NCBI RefSeq assembly: GCF_963678635.1
Contig: NC_087070.1
Location: 23,115,419-23,179,418 of the forward strand
DNA: 64,000 nucleotides
Source: Symsagittifera roscoffensis
Lineage: Eukaryota; Xenacoelomorpha; Acoela; Convolutidae
Direction: 5' to 3'
A program made the position numbers and the translations under genes. Of this stretch, positions 33,820-45,575 are shown in pieces. The notes beneath the pieces were generated by a model. That model was not told the DNA's origin and did not search any database. It was given only the letters and a program-made list of their open reading frames with translations. Position 1 is the stretch's first letter. Each line of letters starts with the position of its first letter.

Positions 33820-34972
33820 AAAATCTGCTCTGAAACAAAAAAATTTCAAATAACAATTTAGCGCTGGCAATAAAAATATGGTTGACGTTTCTGCCATCTG
33901 ATTTCTGCAATTTGAACAAAAAAACTAATTTTTGTTTCAAGAAACGGAGACAGAAATCCGATATGCACTAAAAAACATACCGAACAAAAAACAAAACAGA
34001 TCCAAATAATCAAATTCACCCCTACACAAAAAAAATTGTAAAATCTGCCAAAAATCTGACGCTGGCATATCCAGTTTGTACTTCTGATTTACTCATACAA
34101 ATCACAACGACCAAATACAGAAAATGACATTATCAAAAAGAGCAACTGCGACAAAAGATGATCGCAAAGTACATACACTTACAGCTATTGCTCCCCTCAA
34201 GCCTACATAACCAAAATCAATAGCGAAGGAATCATTCTACTTAACAGGACGGTTTTTCCTATGGAATGCTTTCGAAGATTCCATACACCCAAAAACAAAT
34301 TTGGCCTTTGTGCCATTCCCCCAGATTGACACAGCCGAACCTTCCGTCGTAGCACGAAAAAGAAATTAGAGGCCTTAGTGATCATGAATTGTTGAAAAGG
34401 AGGCTAGAATATTCTGGAATTTTTAATTTCGAAAATTCGATTGCAGACAGTCTTTTTCTGAGAAATACGGGAATTGGCCATTTTTTAATAGAGAGTGACG
34501 AAAAACACAACAACCAAATCAGTGAGAGACAGACGGTCGGAATTATAGAAGAAAAAACAAGGCCTCTTATCGTGACAATCGCGCACGACAAGACAACTAA
34601 GTGAAGGCCAGGGAGTGGAAGGAGGCTTCAGTGTGGAAGAAGGAAATAGCAGTACCCTCCCGTGCCACGAGCTGGGAGTAAAAACGACGTTATTATAGAA
34701 AAAGCACGGAATTGGAGGCTCGGTCCCACAGAGACATCATATGGTGAAGGACTGTAATAAACTGACTTTTTAGCTACTCTGATGTCATAAACCTTTGAGT
34801 TAACACTGGTAATTTTTTGTTGTTTTAGAATATGAGTAGCTAGAAAGAGGACAGGGTCAATCCATCTCCAATAGACTTAAAATAGAACTGTCACCAAAAA
34901 CATAGTAAAATAGGATAGTAAAACATAGTAAAATCTGCTCTGAAACAAAAAAGTTTCAAATAACAATTTAGC
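33820..34972 (+). mobile_element. 1.07-kb inserted segment, unit B, without the later insertion
   Basis: Equivalent of 24,503-27,922 in unit A, with the 43-bp direct repeats at both ends (one base changed in the right copy). The site occupied by the non-LTR element in unit A is empty. The two-frame protein-like region lies at about 34,200-34,604. Confidence 0.6.
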
Positions 34973-35311
34973 AGAAAAACACAACTAATTGTTGTGATAA
35001 ACTTATTAAATAGATTTGTTATGTTTGATGTTTGTGCCTGTATGTGGAGCGCCCTCTGAGGGATTTTAGAGACAGGTCTGTCAAGTGGCTTTCTGTGGGG
35101 AGGTGGGGAACTGGAACTGGCTTGAGAAGTCTGGTGGTGCGCCGCTGAACCTACTGAGCTCGGGTGAGATTGTTCCTTGTTTTTGATTTTTAACCTTTAT
35201 GCTGCCTTTTAACCTTTTAAAATAATTTAGTTGTCTTTTTTTTTTATTTGCTGATTTGTAAAATTCCCACTAACCGCTTATCATGGGTTAGTTCAGTCCC
35301 CTAAAGTCCAG

Positions 35312-38300
35312 TCAAAATCCTTTTTTTACCTTTATGCTGCGTCAAGATGCAACAAAGAGTGTACAAGCAAAGATTGCTTAAAACCTTCAGGACTGATAAA
35401 TTGGATTAAATGTGATTGTTGTTCTAGTTGGTATCATATCAGTTGTGTAAATATTTCTCTTAGCGACTCTAAGAAAACCCAATGGTTTCAGTGTCCTTTA
35501 TGCGTTGATGTAAAATCTGTTAATAAAGCAACAATAGGTAATGATTTAGTGCTAGACAATTATGTTAATACAGCCATCTCAAATGTCCGAGTACTCAAGA
35601 GAGTACCAAAAGACTCGCGTGTTCCCTTGGCGGAAAATCTGTCGGACAAAATAAATGACATCGTCTACAATGTAGAAGATGTTACAAAATGGCTAATTTT
35701 TTTAACGTCGTTCTTGTTTTTTTTGGAGCAACCGAAAAGAAGTGGACGCAAACAGACCACAAGCATGAGCTCTTTGATAAATAAAAAAATTCGAGCAAAT
35801 GACGTGTCACTTCCAAAACCCCATCCCCAAGTTTCAAGCCCGCCTCTGAGTGACCTCGAGCAGAGAATAAAGTTAATAAGTAGTAAGCTCGATGAAGGAA
35901 ATGTAAAGGGAGGAATAAGGCTTGCTGCTTCGGATGACAAAATAGCTCCTTTTTCAACTGATAACTATCAAAAATTGTTATCTAAGCACCCGCAGCGAGC
36001 CAAATTTGCAGCTCCAAATCCAGAAAAATTGGATAGTTTTTTCGTAACCGATTTCGACCTATACAAAGCGATAATGTCCTTTCCAAACGGATCAGCAGCA
36101 GGTCCTGATAAAATATTTCCTCAAATTTTTAAAGATCTTGTTAGTAAGTCGAATGGCAGTGCAGGACTTAATTTTCTGAAATCGCTTACTAAGCTGATAA
36201 ACCTCATTGGAGATGGCAAAATACCGGAACCACTAAGACCTTTCTTTTTTGGCGCAAAGCTTATCGCCCTCATAAAAATAGACGGAGGGTTGAGACCGAT
36301 TGCCATACGCTGAGACGTATCGCGTCTAAATGCGCTGGAAGCAAGGCCCTCTCCGAGCGACAAAATTTTTTCGGAAACGTACAGGTAGGATGCGGTACCA
36401 AACGAGGAGCAGAAATAGCTGCGCACTCGTTTCGAAACCTAATTGAACGCGACGACAATCCAAAATGTACTGTTCTTTTAAAACTAGATTTTAAGAATGC
36501 CTTTAACTCTTTAAACAGAGAAACAATGCTGAATCATGTTTTTTCAAATCGCCCCGAATTATATAATTACACCCATTGCGCGTATGCTAAACCTAGTTAC
36601 CTTTTTTACGGAAGCTCTGTCATAATGTCAGAAGACGGAACTCAACAATGTGATCCTGAAGCCCCACCCCTTTTTGCGGAAACAATTCATACACTAGTCA
36701 AACAGTTGGAGTCGAAAATTAACATCTGGTATTTAGATGATGGGAATTTAGCCGACGACTATAAGGTAGTACTCCGGGACCTTAAAAACATTCTGAAATC
36801 GGAACAAATTTACGGCCTGAGCTTAAACACTGAGAAGTGTGAACTTTGTTTTTTGGGACCGACTACTAGTACACAGTATAATTCAATTTTAACACAATTT
36901 CGAAAAATATGCCCCAAAATAAAAATAAAAACAAAAGAAGAACTCCTCATTTTAGGATCTCCAATCGGCGAACTTTGCCGAAAAGAATTACTCGACGAAA
37001 AAATTAGGGAGCTTGAAAAAATCTCGGATGTCATTGACAAACTAGACGCCCATTATGGTTTTTACCTCCTGAAAAATTGCTTTAGCATGCCAAAACTCCT
37101 ATATTTTTTGCGTACGAGCCCTTGTTTTTTGCAAAATGATTTTTTGGAACGCTACGATAAATTACTAAGAAATTCGTTATGCAAGGTCACTAACGTGAAA
37201 ATGGATGATAACCAGTTTTTACAAGCAGTTCTCCCGGCAGCCAAAGGTGGCTTGGGTGTTTCTTCCGCTCGTCTACTCGCTTTACCCGCTTTCTTAGCCT
37301 CAGCAGTAGGAGCGAAAGATGCCTTGAGCGAAATCTTTGGTTTGGAGCATGTGGATGGAACCTATGATGATGCGCTTAAACGGTGGTTTTACCTTGGAAA
37401 AAATGAAATGGCTCCGGAAAATGAAATCCAAAAAAATTGGACGGAGCCAATTTTTGACAGCGAAATTGCAGACTTGATTTTACGACTCGAACCAACGGAC
37501 GTGAAAAGGTTCAACGCGTTCCAAGATAGATTTGGATCCCAATGGTTGAACGTCATCCCCTGCAAAAATTTAAGGTTAAAACTGTCGAACCAACAACTCA
37601 GAATTGCGATAGGACTTCGATTAGGATCAAAAATATGCGAACGGCATAAATGCGTGTGCGGAAAAGACGTTACCGAGGATGGTTGGCATGGTCTTTCTTG
37701 CCTCAAAAGTGCAGGGAGATTCTCTAGGCATTCAAACCTGAATGCCCTTATAAAGCAGAGTCTATCATCTACTCACATTCCGTCTGTTTTAGAACCACGA
37801 CACCTCTACAGGACCGATCAGAAGCGACCAGACGGTTTGACGCTCGTTCCATGGGCTGATGGTAAGCAGCTCTTGTGGGATGTAACGGTAGTAGACTCCT
37901 TAGCCCCTTGTAGGATTAATGCCGGGTCTGTTTGTAACCCTGGTACGGCTGCCGCTGAAGCGGAAGAGCGAAAAATTGACAAAATAAAGATCTTGTAAAT
38001 GATGGATATCTTTTTCAACCGCTAGCTTTTGAAATTCAGGGCGCGGCCGGCCCCAGCACAGAAGTTTTTTGAGCAAGCTTTGTAAGAACCTAAGCATATG
38101 CACTGAGGATCCCAGAGCAGGCAGCTTTTTAAAACAGAGAATCTCCCTGGCAATACAGATTGCGAACGCCGCTTGCGTACTCGGAACAATAAATGACAAA
38201 ATAACTTTCGACGAAATTTTTTACTTGTAACACTTGTATATTATATTATCTCGTGTCGAGTTGCGTGTTCTTATTGAAGAAGCGTAACCCGTATCGATTT

Positions 38301-38475
38301 TAAATGAAAAGGACTTAAACACTTGACATCTTCTTTTATCATTATCACTTCCATATCTAGAAAATTCCAAGGATTTTGACTGGAATACATGATGAAGGGA
38401 CTCATGACTGTAACCTCGGTTACTATGATACTTTTGACTTTCTGATTACCTTTGAAACGTAAAAAAAAAATAGGA
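35312..38475 (+). pseudogene. PHD-finger/RT/endonuclease-like retroelement, long copy with frameshifts
   Basis: The order of domains is a PHD finger (35,348-35,503), a linker, and RT with motif A LLKLDFKNAFNSLN and motif C IWYLDDGNLA. A CCHC-like cluster (CVCGKDVTEDGWHGLSC, about 37,650) follows, then RPDGLTLVPW and LLWDVTVVD, resembling the restriction-like endonuclease of R2/CRE-type non-LTR elements. Breaks: a 7-bp deletion at 36,307 relative to unit A, and two frame shifts near 37,985 and 38,075; coding similarity resumes and ends at a stop at 38,228-38,230. The large open piece is 36,526-37,998. The YLDDG motif is unusual for an element with an R2-like endonuclease. The family assignment is inference. 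Confidence 0.8.
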
Positions 38476-40582
38476 AATTCGAGCCGTTTTTTTAGTTGCA
38501 ATCATGTAGTCTGGGGATCCGAGACCCAGCTATGTGGTTGTCTTCGAATTTGAACCGAAGCTGAATAAAAGTCGTTTGATTGATGGCCTGAAAATATTAA
38601 CTTTTTACTTAGCCCTAAACAGACCAGAAAATCAGCTGGCTAGGTCGAGACGGTGAAAAACGAGTAGAATTTAGGTAGCTGACGCCGGCCAGTCGTCTAT
38701 AGATACTTTTACTACGCTCCGTCACTGTGTAGTGTGTGGGAGAATGTTATATAGACGTTTTTATGGCGCTCCTGATTGGGCCTGTCAAAGGCATAAGACC
38801 ATCATGATCAGCAAACGTTTCAGCTATGAACCCTCCGCTTCGGGCGTCTGCCCAAGTTAGAGGCCTTAGTGACCTTTGTTGTACTAGGGGGAAGAAACCG
38901 ACCCTCCGCCCAGTGCTTTTTAGCTTTTTAACTTAGTTAAGACCAAAAATTCCGGGGGCCTGAGGTTTAGGTGGGAAGTCTAGAGCCCACTTATCCCAAG
39001 TTCCCGGGACCAAAAACAATCAAAGACAAAGCGTAAAACCGAACAAAATTGGTGTATAACCAAGAAAAAGCCAAAAACAAATCTATTTGAAAACAAAAAA
39101 GTACAAAATACAGTAAAAATTTCAAAAAAGACCAAAAACAATAAAAATTATAAAGTGACAGTTTATATGTTATTTCCGGACAAGATGCGATCTGACCTTC
39201 CTATTTGTTGTTGTTTCAGATTGATTTAAATCATTTCTGATAGAAAGATTGAGTGTTTTGGTGGCGGGTTAGGTAACCTCCATTCAGTGTTATTTGGGTA
39301 ATTAAGCACGTTAACGGTGATTTTGCCGGTGACCGGAGGGTAGAATGGCAAGCTGACCGACGTGTTCCAGACTCAACAGGTGCATCAAGGACAACATCCA
39401 CAACGACTGTTGGGTATCGTTGACACAATTTTAGTATCGTTTGGGTACTATTTCATTAAAACTTAACTGGTGGGAGGCACAATTGGAGCGTCCGATTGCA
39501 CCCTCCATCGATTGCGAATTTCCGAGTTAAGGGTCTTAATTCGGGTATTTTGGTGCAAAGTAGCGTATAGTAACATTGATTAACGACTACTAATAGATTA
39601 TTCTCCTTACTATATTCCTTAGTATAGACTCAAGAAACATCCCAATTTTGTCGAAAATTACTGGTTTTCGACCAAACTGTCAAACCCAAAACATTCAGAT
39701 CTCCGAGCTTTTCCGAACAGCAAAAAGCTTCTGTACAGTGAACTACTACGTAGTTCAATCCCCCTAGCTAAAGAAACCGCGCGGGAAAAAAACGTAATAG
39801 AAGTTGGCGAAAACAAAATTTTTTCGATTAAAATGTTTGTAATTTTCCGAATTTCGTTAATATATTTTGAGGATCGAGTTTTTGAATTTTTAGAGTTAGA
39901 GCGATAAAAGTTTTTTTTTGTGTTAGGAGCGTGCTAGCATAAAGTGCTCGGTTGTTAGAACAATTTTTGAGTAACCCTTCAAAAAGCTTCGTGAATAGAA
40001 TTAAAAACTTAGAGATAGGAAAAGGAAGGAATCGGAGGGTCCAAATTTGATAGTTTTTGGCAAAATTTTTATTTCCAAACCATTTTTGATCCGGTTTTCT
40101 GCATGATTCCAGTGCTGTACAGGACTACTACGCACCTTTCATTTATTTTTAGGCACTTTCACTAAAAATTGCGGAAAAAGTCTTTCAGAACCTGTATAGG
40201 TGGTGAATAAAGGCCAATTTGACGAACGCGTTTTTGGCAATTTCTCGAAGACTAGCCAACCGATCTGAATAGTTTAAGTACCATAAGTCGGGGTTCTTGG
40301 GTCGATAACTTTAGAGAAAAAAAGTTTTCAGAATTTGTTGGTTCGTAGGATCAAATTTTTCGGGAACCCTCCGAGCGGCAGAAAATTTTATAAGATCACC
40401 TTTTTATCCTATTGGGAAGGTTGACCGAGTCAGCCAACCTAGTTTTAAGTCAGTTAGAGTGCATTTTGAGCCTTTATAGCGGTAAAATCATCCGTTTTCT
40501 TGACTTTTGGGGAACCCTCCGAAGCAACCCTCCGGAGTCGGCTAAGTCCCTTAGCAACCCTCCTTAACAGAAATTTTCCTCG

Positions 40583-40724
40583 CATCTTCAATGTAATCAT
40601 GAAAATTTGCCATTTCATTTGCGGCTTTCTGTATCTTAGGAGTGACCAATTTCAAGTAAGTTTTGTCCAAAGTTTGTGGTACAGCCCCAGCTCCGCTAAT
40701 AACGATCAAGTTCTTCATATTCAT
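40583..40724 (-). pseudogene. XBP1 5' fragment in tandem unit 1 (47 codons)
   Basis: The first 142 nt of the XBP1 coding sequence and its promoter are present, then the sequence stops inside the retroelement fusion. The bZIP, splice site and 3' half are all absent. Transcription from the retained promoter would run into retroelement sequence. Confidence 0.9.
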
Positions 40725-40828
40725 AGCGAAAAGAAATCCAATACATGAAAAAAATGAAAAGATTTATCTTTTACCACAAAACTGAAAAAAGCAAAAATTG
40801 TAATTACACTACACGCGAAAAGCAGACA

Positions 40829-40847
40829 CGCGGAACGCTTTAATTGG
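40829..40847 (-). promoter_or_regulatory. ERSE-like element, tandem unit 1
   Basis: CCAAT-N9-CCGCG retained upstream of the truncated XBP1 start, with one substitution inside the spacer relative to copy A. Confidence 0.4.
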
Positions 40848-43800
40848 TTCAATTTTAAAGATACAAACATGCGGCTGGTTGTTCAACGAAAACGAAAATT
40901 AAGAAAAAAAATTAAACCGGATTTAAAGAAAAAATCTGCTCTGAAACAAAAAAATTTCAAATAACAATTTAGCGCTGGCAATAAAAATATGGTTGACGTT
41001 TCTGCCATCTGATTTCTGCAATTTGAACAAAAAAACTAATTTTTGTTTCAAGAAACGGAGACAGAAATCCGATATGCACTAAAAAACATACCGACCAAAA
41101 AACAAAACAGATCCAAATAATCAAATTCACCCCTACACAAAAAAAATTGTAAAATCTGCCGAAAATCTGACGCTGGCATATCCAGTTTGTACTTCTGATT
41201 TACTCATACAAATCACAACGACCAAATACAGAAAATGACATTATCAAAAAGAGCAACTGCGACAAAAGATGATCGCAAAGTACATACACTTACAGCTATT
41301 GCTCCCCTCAAGCCTACATAACCAAAATCAATAGCGAAGGAATCATTCTACTTAATAGGACGGTTTTTCCTATGGAATGCTTTCGAAGATTCCATACACC
41401 CAAAAACAAATTTGGCCTTTGTGCCATTCCCCCAGATTGACACAGCCGAACCTTCCGTCGCAGCACGAAAAAGAAATTAGAGGCCTTAGTGATCATGAAT
41501 TGTTGAAAAGGAGGCTAGAATATTCTGGAATTTTTAATTTCGAAAATTCGATTGCAGACAGTCTTTTTCTGAGAAATACGGGAATTGGCCATTTTTTAAT
41601 AGAGAGTGACGAAAAACACAACAACCAAATCAGTGAGAGACAGACGGTCGGAATTATAGAAGAAAAAACAAGGCCTCTTATCGTGACAATCGCGCACGAC
41701 AAGACAACTAAGTGAAGGCCAGGGACTGGAAGGAGGCTTCAGTGTGGAAGAAGGAAATAGCAGTACCCTCCCGTGCCACGAGCTGGGAGTAAAAACGACG
41801 TTATTACAGAAAAAGCACGGAATTGGAGGCTCGGTCCCACAGAGACATCATATGGTGAAGGACTGTAATAAACTGACTTTTTAGCTACTCTGATGTCATA
41901 AACCTTTGAGTTAACACTGGTAATTTTTTGTTGTTTTAGAATATGAGTAGCTAGAAAGAGGAAAGGGTCAATCCATCTCCAATAGACTTAAAATAGAACT
42001 GTCACCAAAAACATAGTAAAATAGGATATTCGAGCCGTTTTTTTAGTTGCAATCATGTAGTCTGGGGATCCGAGACCCAGCCATGTGGTTGTCTTCGAAT
42101 TTGAACCGAAGCTGAATAAAAGTCGTTTGATTGATGGCCTGAAAATATTAACTTTTTACTTAGCCCTAAACAGACCAGAAAATCAGCTGGCTAGGTCGAG
42201 ACGGTGAAAAACGAGTAGAATTTAGGTAGCTGACGCCGGCCAGTCGTCTATAGATACTTTTACTACTCTCCGTCACTGTGTAGTGTGTGGGAGAATGTTA
42301 TATAGACGTTTTTATGGCGCTCCTGATTGGGCCTGTCAAAGGCATAAGACCATCATGATCAGCAAACGTTTCAGCTATGAACCCTCCGCTTCGGGCGTCT
42401 GCCCAAGTTAGAGGCCTTAGTGACCTTTGTTGTACTAGGGGGAAGAAACCGACCCTCCGCCCAGTGCTTTTTAGCTTTTTAACTTAGTTAAGACCAAAAA
42501 TTCCGGGGGCCTGAGGTTTAGGTGGGAAGTCTAGAGCCCACTTATCCCAAGTTCCCGGGACCAAAAACAATCAAAGACAAAGCGTAAAACCGAACAAAAA
42601 TGGTGTATAACCAAGAAAAAGCCAAAAAAAAATCTATTTGAAAACAAAAAAGTACAAAATACAGTAAAAATTTCAAAAAAGACCAAAAACAATAAAAATT
42701 ATAAAGTGACAGTTTATATGTTATTTCCGGACGAGATGCGATCTGACCTTCCTATTTGTTGTTGTTTCAGATTGATTTAAATCATTTCTGATAGAAAGAT
42801 TGAGTGTTTTGGTGGCGGGTTAGGTAACCTCCATTCAGTGTTATTTGGGTAATTAAGCACGTTAACGGTGATTTTGCCGGTGACCGGAGGGTAGAATGGC
42901 AAGCTGACCGACGTGTTCCAGACTCAACAGGTGCATCAAGGACAACATCCACAACGACTGTTGGGTATCGTTGACACAATTTTAGTATCGTTTGGGTACT
43001 ATTTCATTAAAACTTAACTGGTGGGAGGCACAATTGGAGCGTCCGATTGCACCCTCCATCGATTGCGAATTTCCGAGTTAAGGGTCTTAATTCGGGTATT
43101 TTGGTGCAAAGTAGCGTATAGTAACATTGATTAACGACTACTAATAGATTATTCTCCTTACTATATTCCTTACTATAGACTCAAGAAACATCCCAATTTT
43201 GTCGAAAATTACTGGTTTTCGACCAAACTGTCAAACCCAAAACATTCAGATATCCGAGCTTTTCCGAACAGCAAAAAGCTTCTGTACAGTGAACTACTAC
43301 GTAGTTCAATCCCCCTAGCTAAAGAAACCGCCCGGAAAAAAAACGTAATAGAAGTTGGCGAAAACAAAATTTTTTCGATTAAAATGTTTGTAATTTTCCG
43401 AATTTCGTTTATATATTTTGAGGATCGAGTTTTTGAATTTTTAGAGTTAGAGCGATAAAAGTTTTTTTGTGTTAGGAGCGTGCTAGCATAAAGTGCTCGG
43501 TTGTTAGAACAATTTTTGAGTAACCCTTCAAAAGCTTCGTGAATAGAATTAAAAACTTAGAGATAGGAAAAGGAAGGAATCGGAGGGTCCAAATTTGATA
43601 GTTTTTGGCAAAATTTTTATTTCCAAACCATTTTTGATCCGGTTTTCTGCATGATTCCAGTGCTGTACAGGACTACTACGCACCTTTCATTTATTTTTAG
43701 GCACTTTCACTAAGAATTGCGGAAAAAGTCTTTCAGAACCTGTATAGGTGGTGAATAAAGGCCAATTTGACGAACGCGTTTTTGGCAATTTCTCGAAGAC

Positions 43801-44130
43801 TAGCCAACCGATCTGAATAGTTTAAGTACCATAAGTCGGGGTTCTTGGGTCGATAACTTTAGAGAAAAAAAGTTTTCAGAATTTGTTGGTTCGTAGGATC
43901 AAATTTTTCGGGAACCCTCCGAGCGGCAGAAAATTTTATAAGATCACCTTTATATCCTAATGGGAAGGTTGACCGAGTCAGCCAACCTAGTTTTAAGTCA
44001 GTTAGAGTGCATTTTGAGCCTTTATAGCGGTAAAATCATCCGTTTTCTTGACTTTTGGGGAACCCTCCGAAGCAACCCTCCGGAGTCGGCTAAGTCCCTT
44101 AGCAACCCTCCTTAATAGAAATTTTCCTCG

Positions 44131-44272
44131 CATCTTTAATGTAATCATGAAAATTTGCCATTTCATTTGCGGCTTTCTGTATCTTAGGAAAGACCAATTT
44201 CAAGTAAGTTTTGTCCAAAGTTTGTGGTACAGCCCCAGCTCCGCTAGTAACGATCAAGTTCTTCATATTCAT
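44131..44272 (-). pseudogene. XBP1 5' fragment in tandem unit 2 (47 codons)
   Basis: As in unit 1, with additional substitutions (for example in the codons around 44,190 and 44,246) that indicate it no longer evolves as a coding sequence. Confidence 0.9.
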
Positions 44273-44376
44273 AGCGAAAAGAAATCCAATACATGAAAAA
44301 AATGAAAAGATTTATCTTTTACCACAAAACTGAAAAAAGCAAAAATTGTAATTACACTACACGCAAAAAGCAGACA

Positions 44377-44395
44377 CGCGGAACGCTTTAATTGG
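44377..44395 (-). promoter_or_regulatory. ERSE-like element, tandem unit 2
   Basis: CCAAT-N9-CCGCG retained upstream of the second truncated XBP1 start; the same spacer variant as unit 1. Confidence 0.4.
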
Positions 44396-45575
44396 TTCAA
44401 TTTTAAAGATACAAACATGCGGCTGGTTGTTCAACAAAAACAAAAATTAAGAAAAAAAATTAAACCGGATTTCAAGAAAAAATCTGCTCTGAAACAAAAA
44501 AATTTCAAATAACAATTTAGCGCTGGCAATAAAAATATGGTTGACGTTTCTGCCATCTGATTTCTGCAATTTGAACAAAAAAACTAATTTTTGTTTCAAG
44601 AAACGGAGACAGAAATCCGATATGCACTAAAAAACATACCGACCAAAAAACAAAACAGATCCAAATAATCAAATTCACCCCTACACAAAAAAAATTGTAA
44701 AATCTGCCAAAAATCTGACGCTGGCATATCCAGTTTGTACTTCTGATTTACTCATACAAATCACAACGACCAAATACAGAAAATGACATTATCAAAAAGA
44801 GCAACTGCGACAAAAGATGATCGCAAAGTACATACACTTACAGCTATTGCTCCCCTCAAGCCTACATAACCAAAATCAATAGCGAAGGAATCATTCTACT
44901 TAACAGGACGGTTTTTCCTATGGAATGCTTTCGAAGATTCCATACACCCAAAAACAAATTTGGCCTTTGTGCCATTCCCCCAGATTGACACAGCCGAACC
45001 TTCCGTCGTAGCACGAAAAAGAAATTAGAGGCCTTAGTGATCATGAATTGTTGAAAAGGAGGCTAGAATATTCTGGAATTTTTAATTTCGAAAATTCGAT
45101 TGCAGACAGTCTTTTTCTGAGAAATACGGGAATTGGCCATTTTTTAATAGAGAGTGACGAAAAACACAACAACCAAATCAGTGAGAGACAGACGGTCGGA
45201 ATTATAGAAGAAAAAACAAGGCCTCTTATCGTGACAATCGCGCACGACAAGACAACTAAGTGAAGGCCAGGGAGTGGAAGGAGGCTTCAGTGTGGAAGAA
45301 GGAAATAGCAGTACCCTCCCGTGCCACGAGCTGGGAGTAAAAACGACGTTATTACAGAAAAAGCACGGAATTGGAGGCTCGGTCCCACAGAGACATCATA
45401 TGGTGAAGGACTGTAATAAACTGACTTTTTAGCTACTCTGATGTCATAAACCTTTGAGTTAACACTGGTAATTTTTTGTTGTTTTAGAATATGAGTAGCT
45501 AGAAAGAGGAAAGGGTCAATCCATCTCCAATAGACTTAAAATAGAACTGTCACCAAAAACATAGTAAAATAGGAT

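Larger units (their letters stand above)
29312..36357. repeat. Tandem duplication, unit B
   Basis: Second copy of the unit. It lacks the non-LTR insertion of unit A and therefore shows the empty site at about 33,870-33,885. To the right of 36,357 the PHD-RT element continues uninterrupted, as expected if this side is the original right flank. Confidence 0.92.
38476..42025. repeat. 3.55-kb tandem unit, copy 1
   Basis: The unit joins about 2.1 kb of retroelement 5' sequence (38,476-40,582) to about 1.44 kb of XBP1 5' region and the inserted segment (40,583-42,025). It recurs at 42,026. The fusion near 40,583 is at a 'ca' shared by the retroelement (…ctcgca) and XBP1 (…catctt). Confidence 0.9.
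42026..45575. repeat. 3.55-kb tandem unit, copy 2
   Basis: Copy of 38,476-42,025 at an offset of 3,548-3,551 bp, with scattered substitutions. It ends at the same 'aggata/ttcgag' boundary. Confidence 0.9.

Noticed and set aside
27316-38872. 16-base identity 'ttagaggccttagtga' shared by the XBP1-flanking segment (27,316) and the retroelement 5' region (38,857)
   Set aside because: A single 16-mer match is about what chance allows in 64 kb, and the sequences on both sides do not align.
39468-39485. Primer-binding site after a 5' LTR ('tggtgggaggcacaattg')
   Set aside because: The sequence before it does not end in CA, no LTR start is clear, and no second LTR is in the window. It is kept only as a weak candidate inside the element entry.
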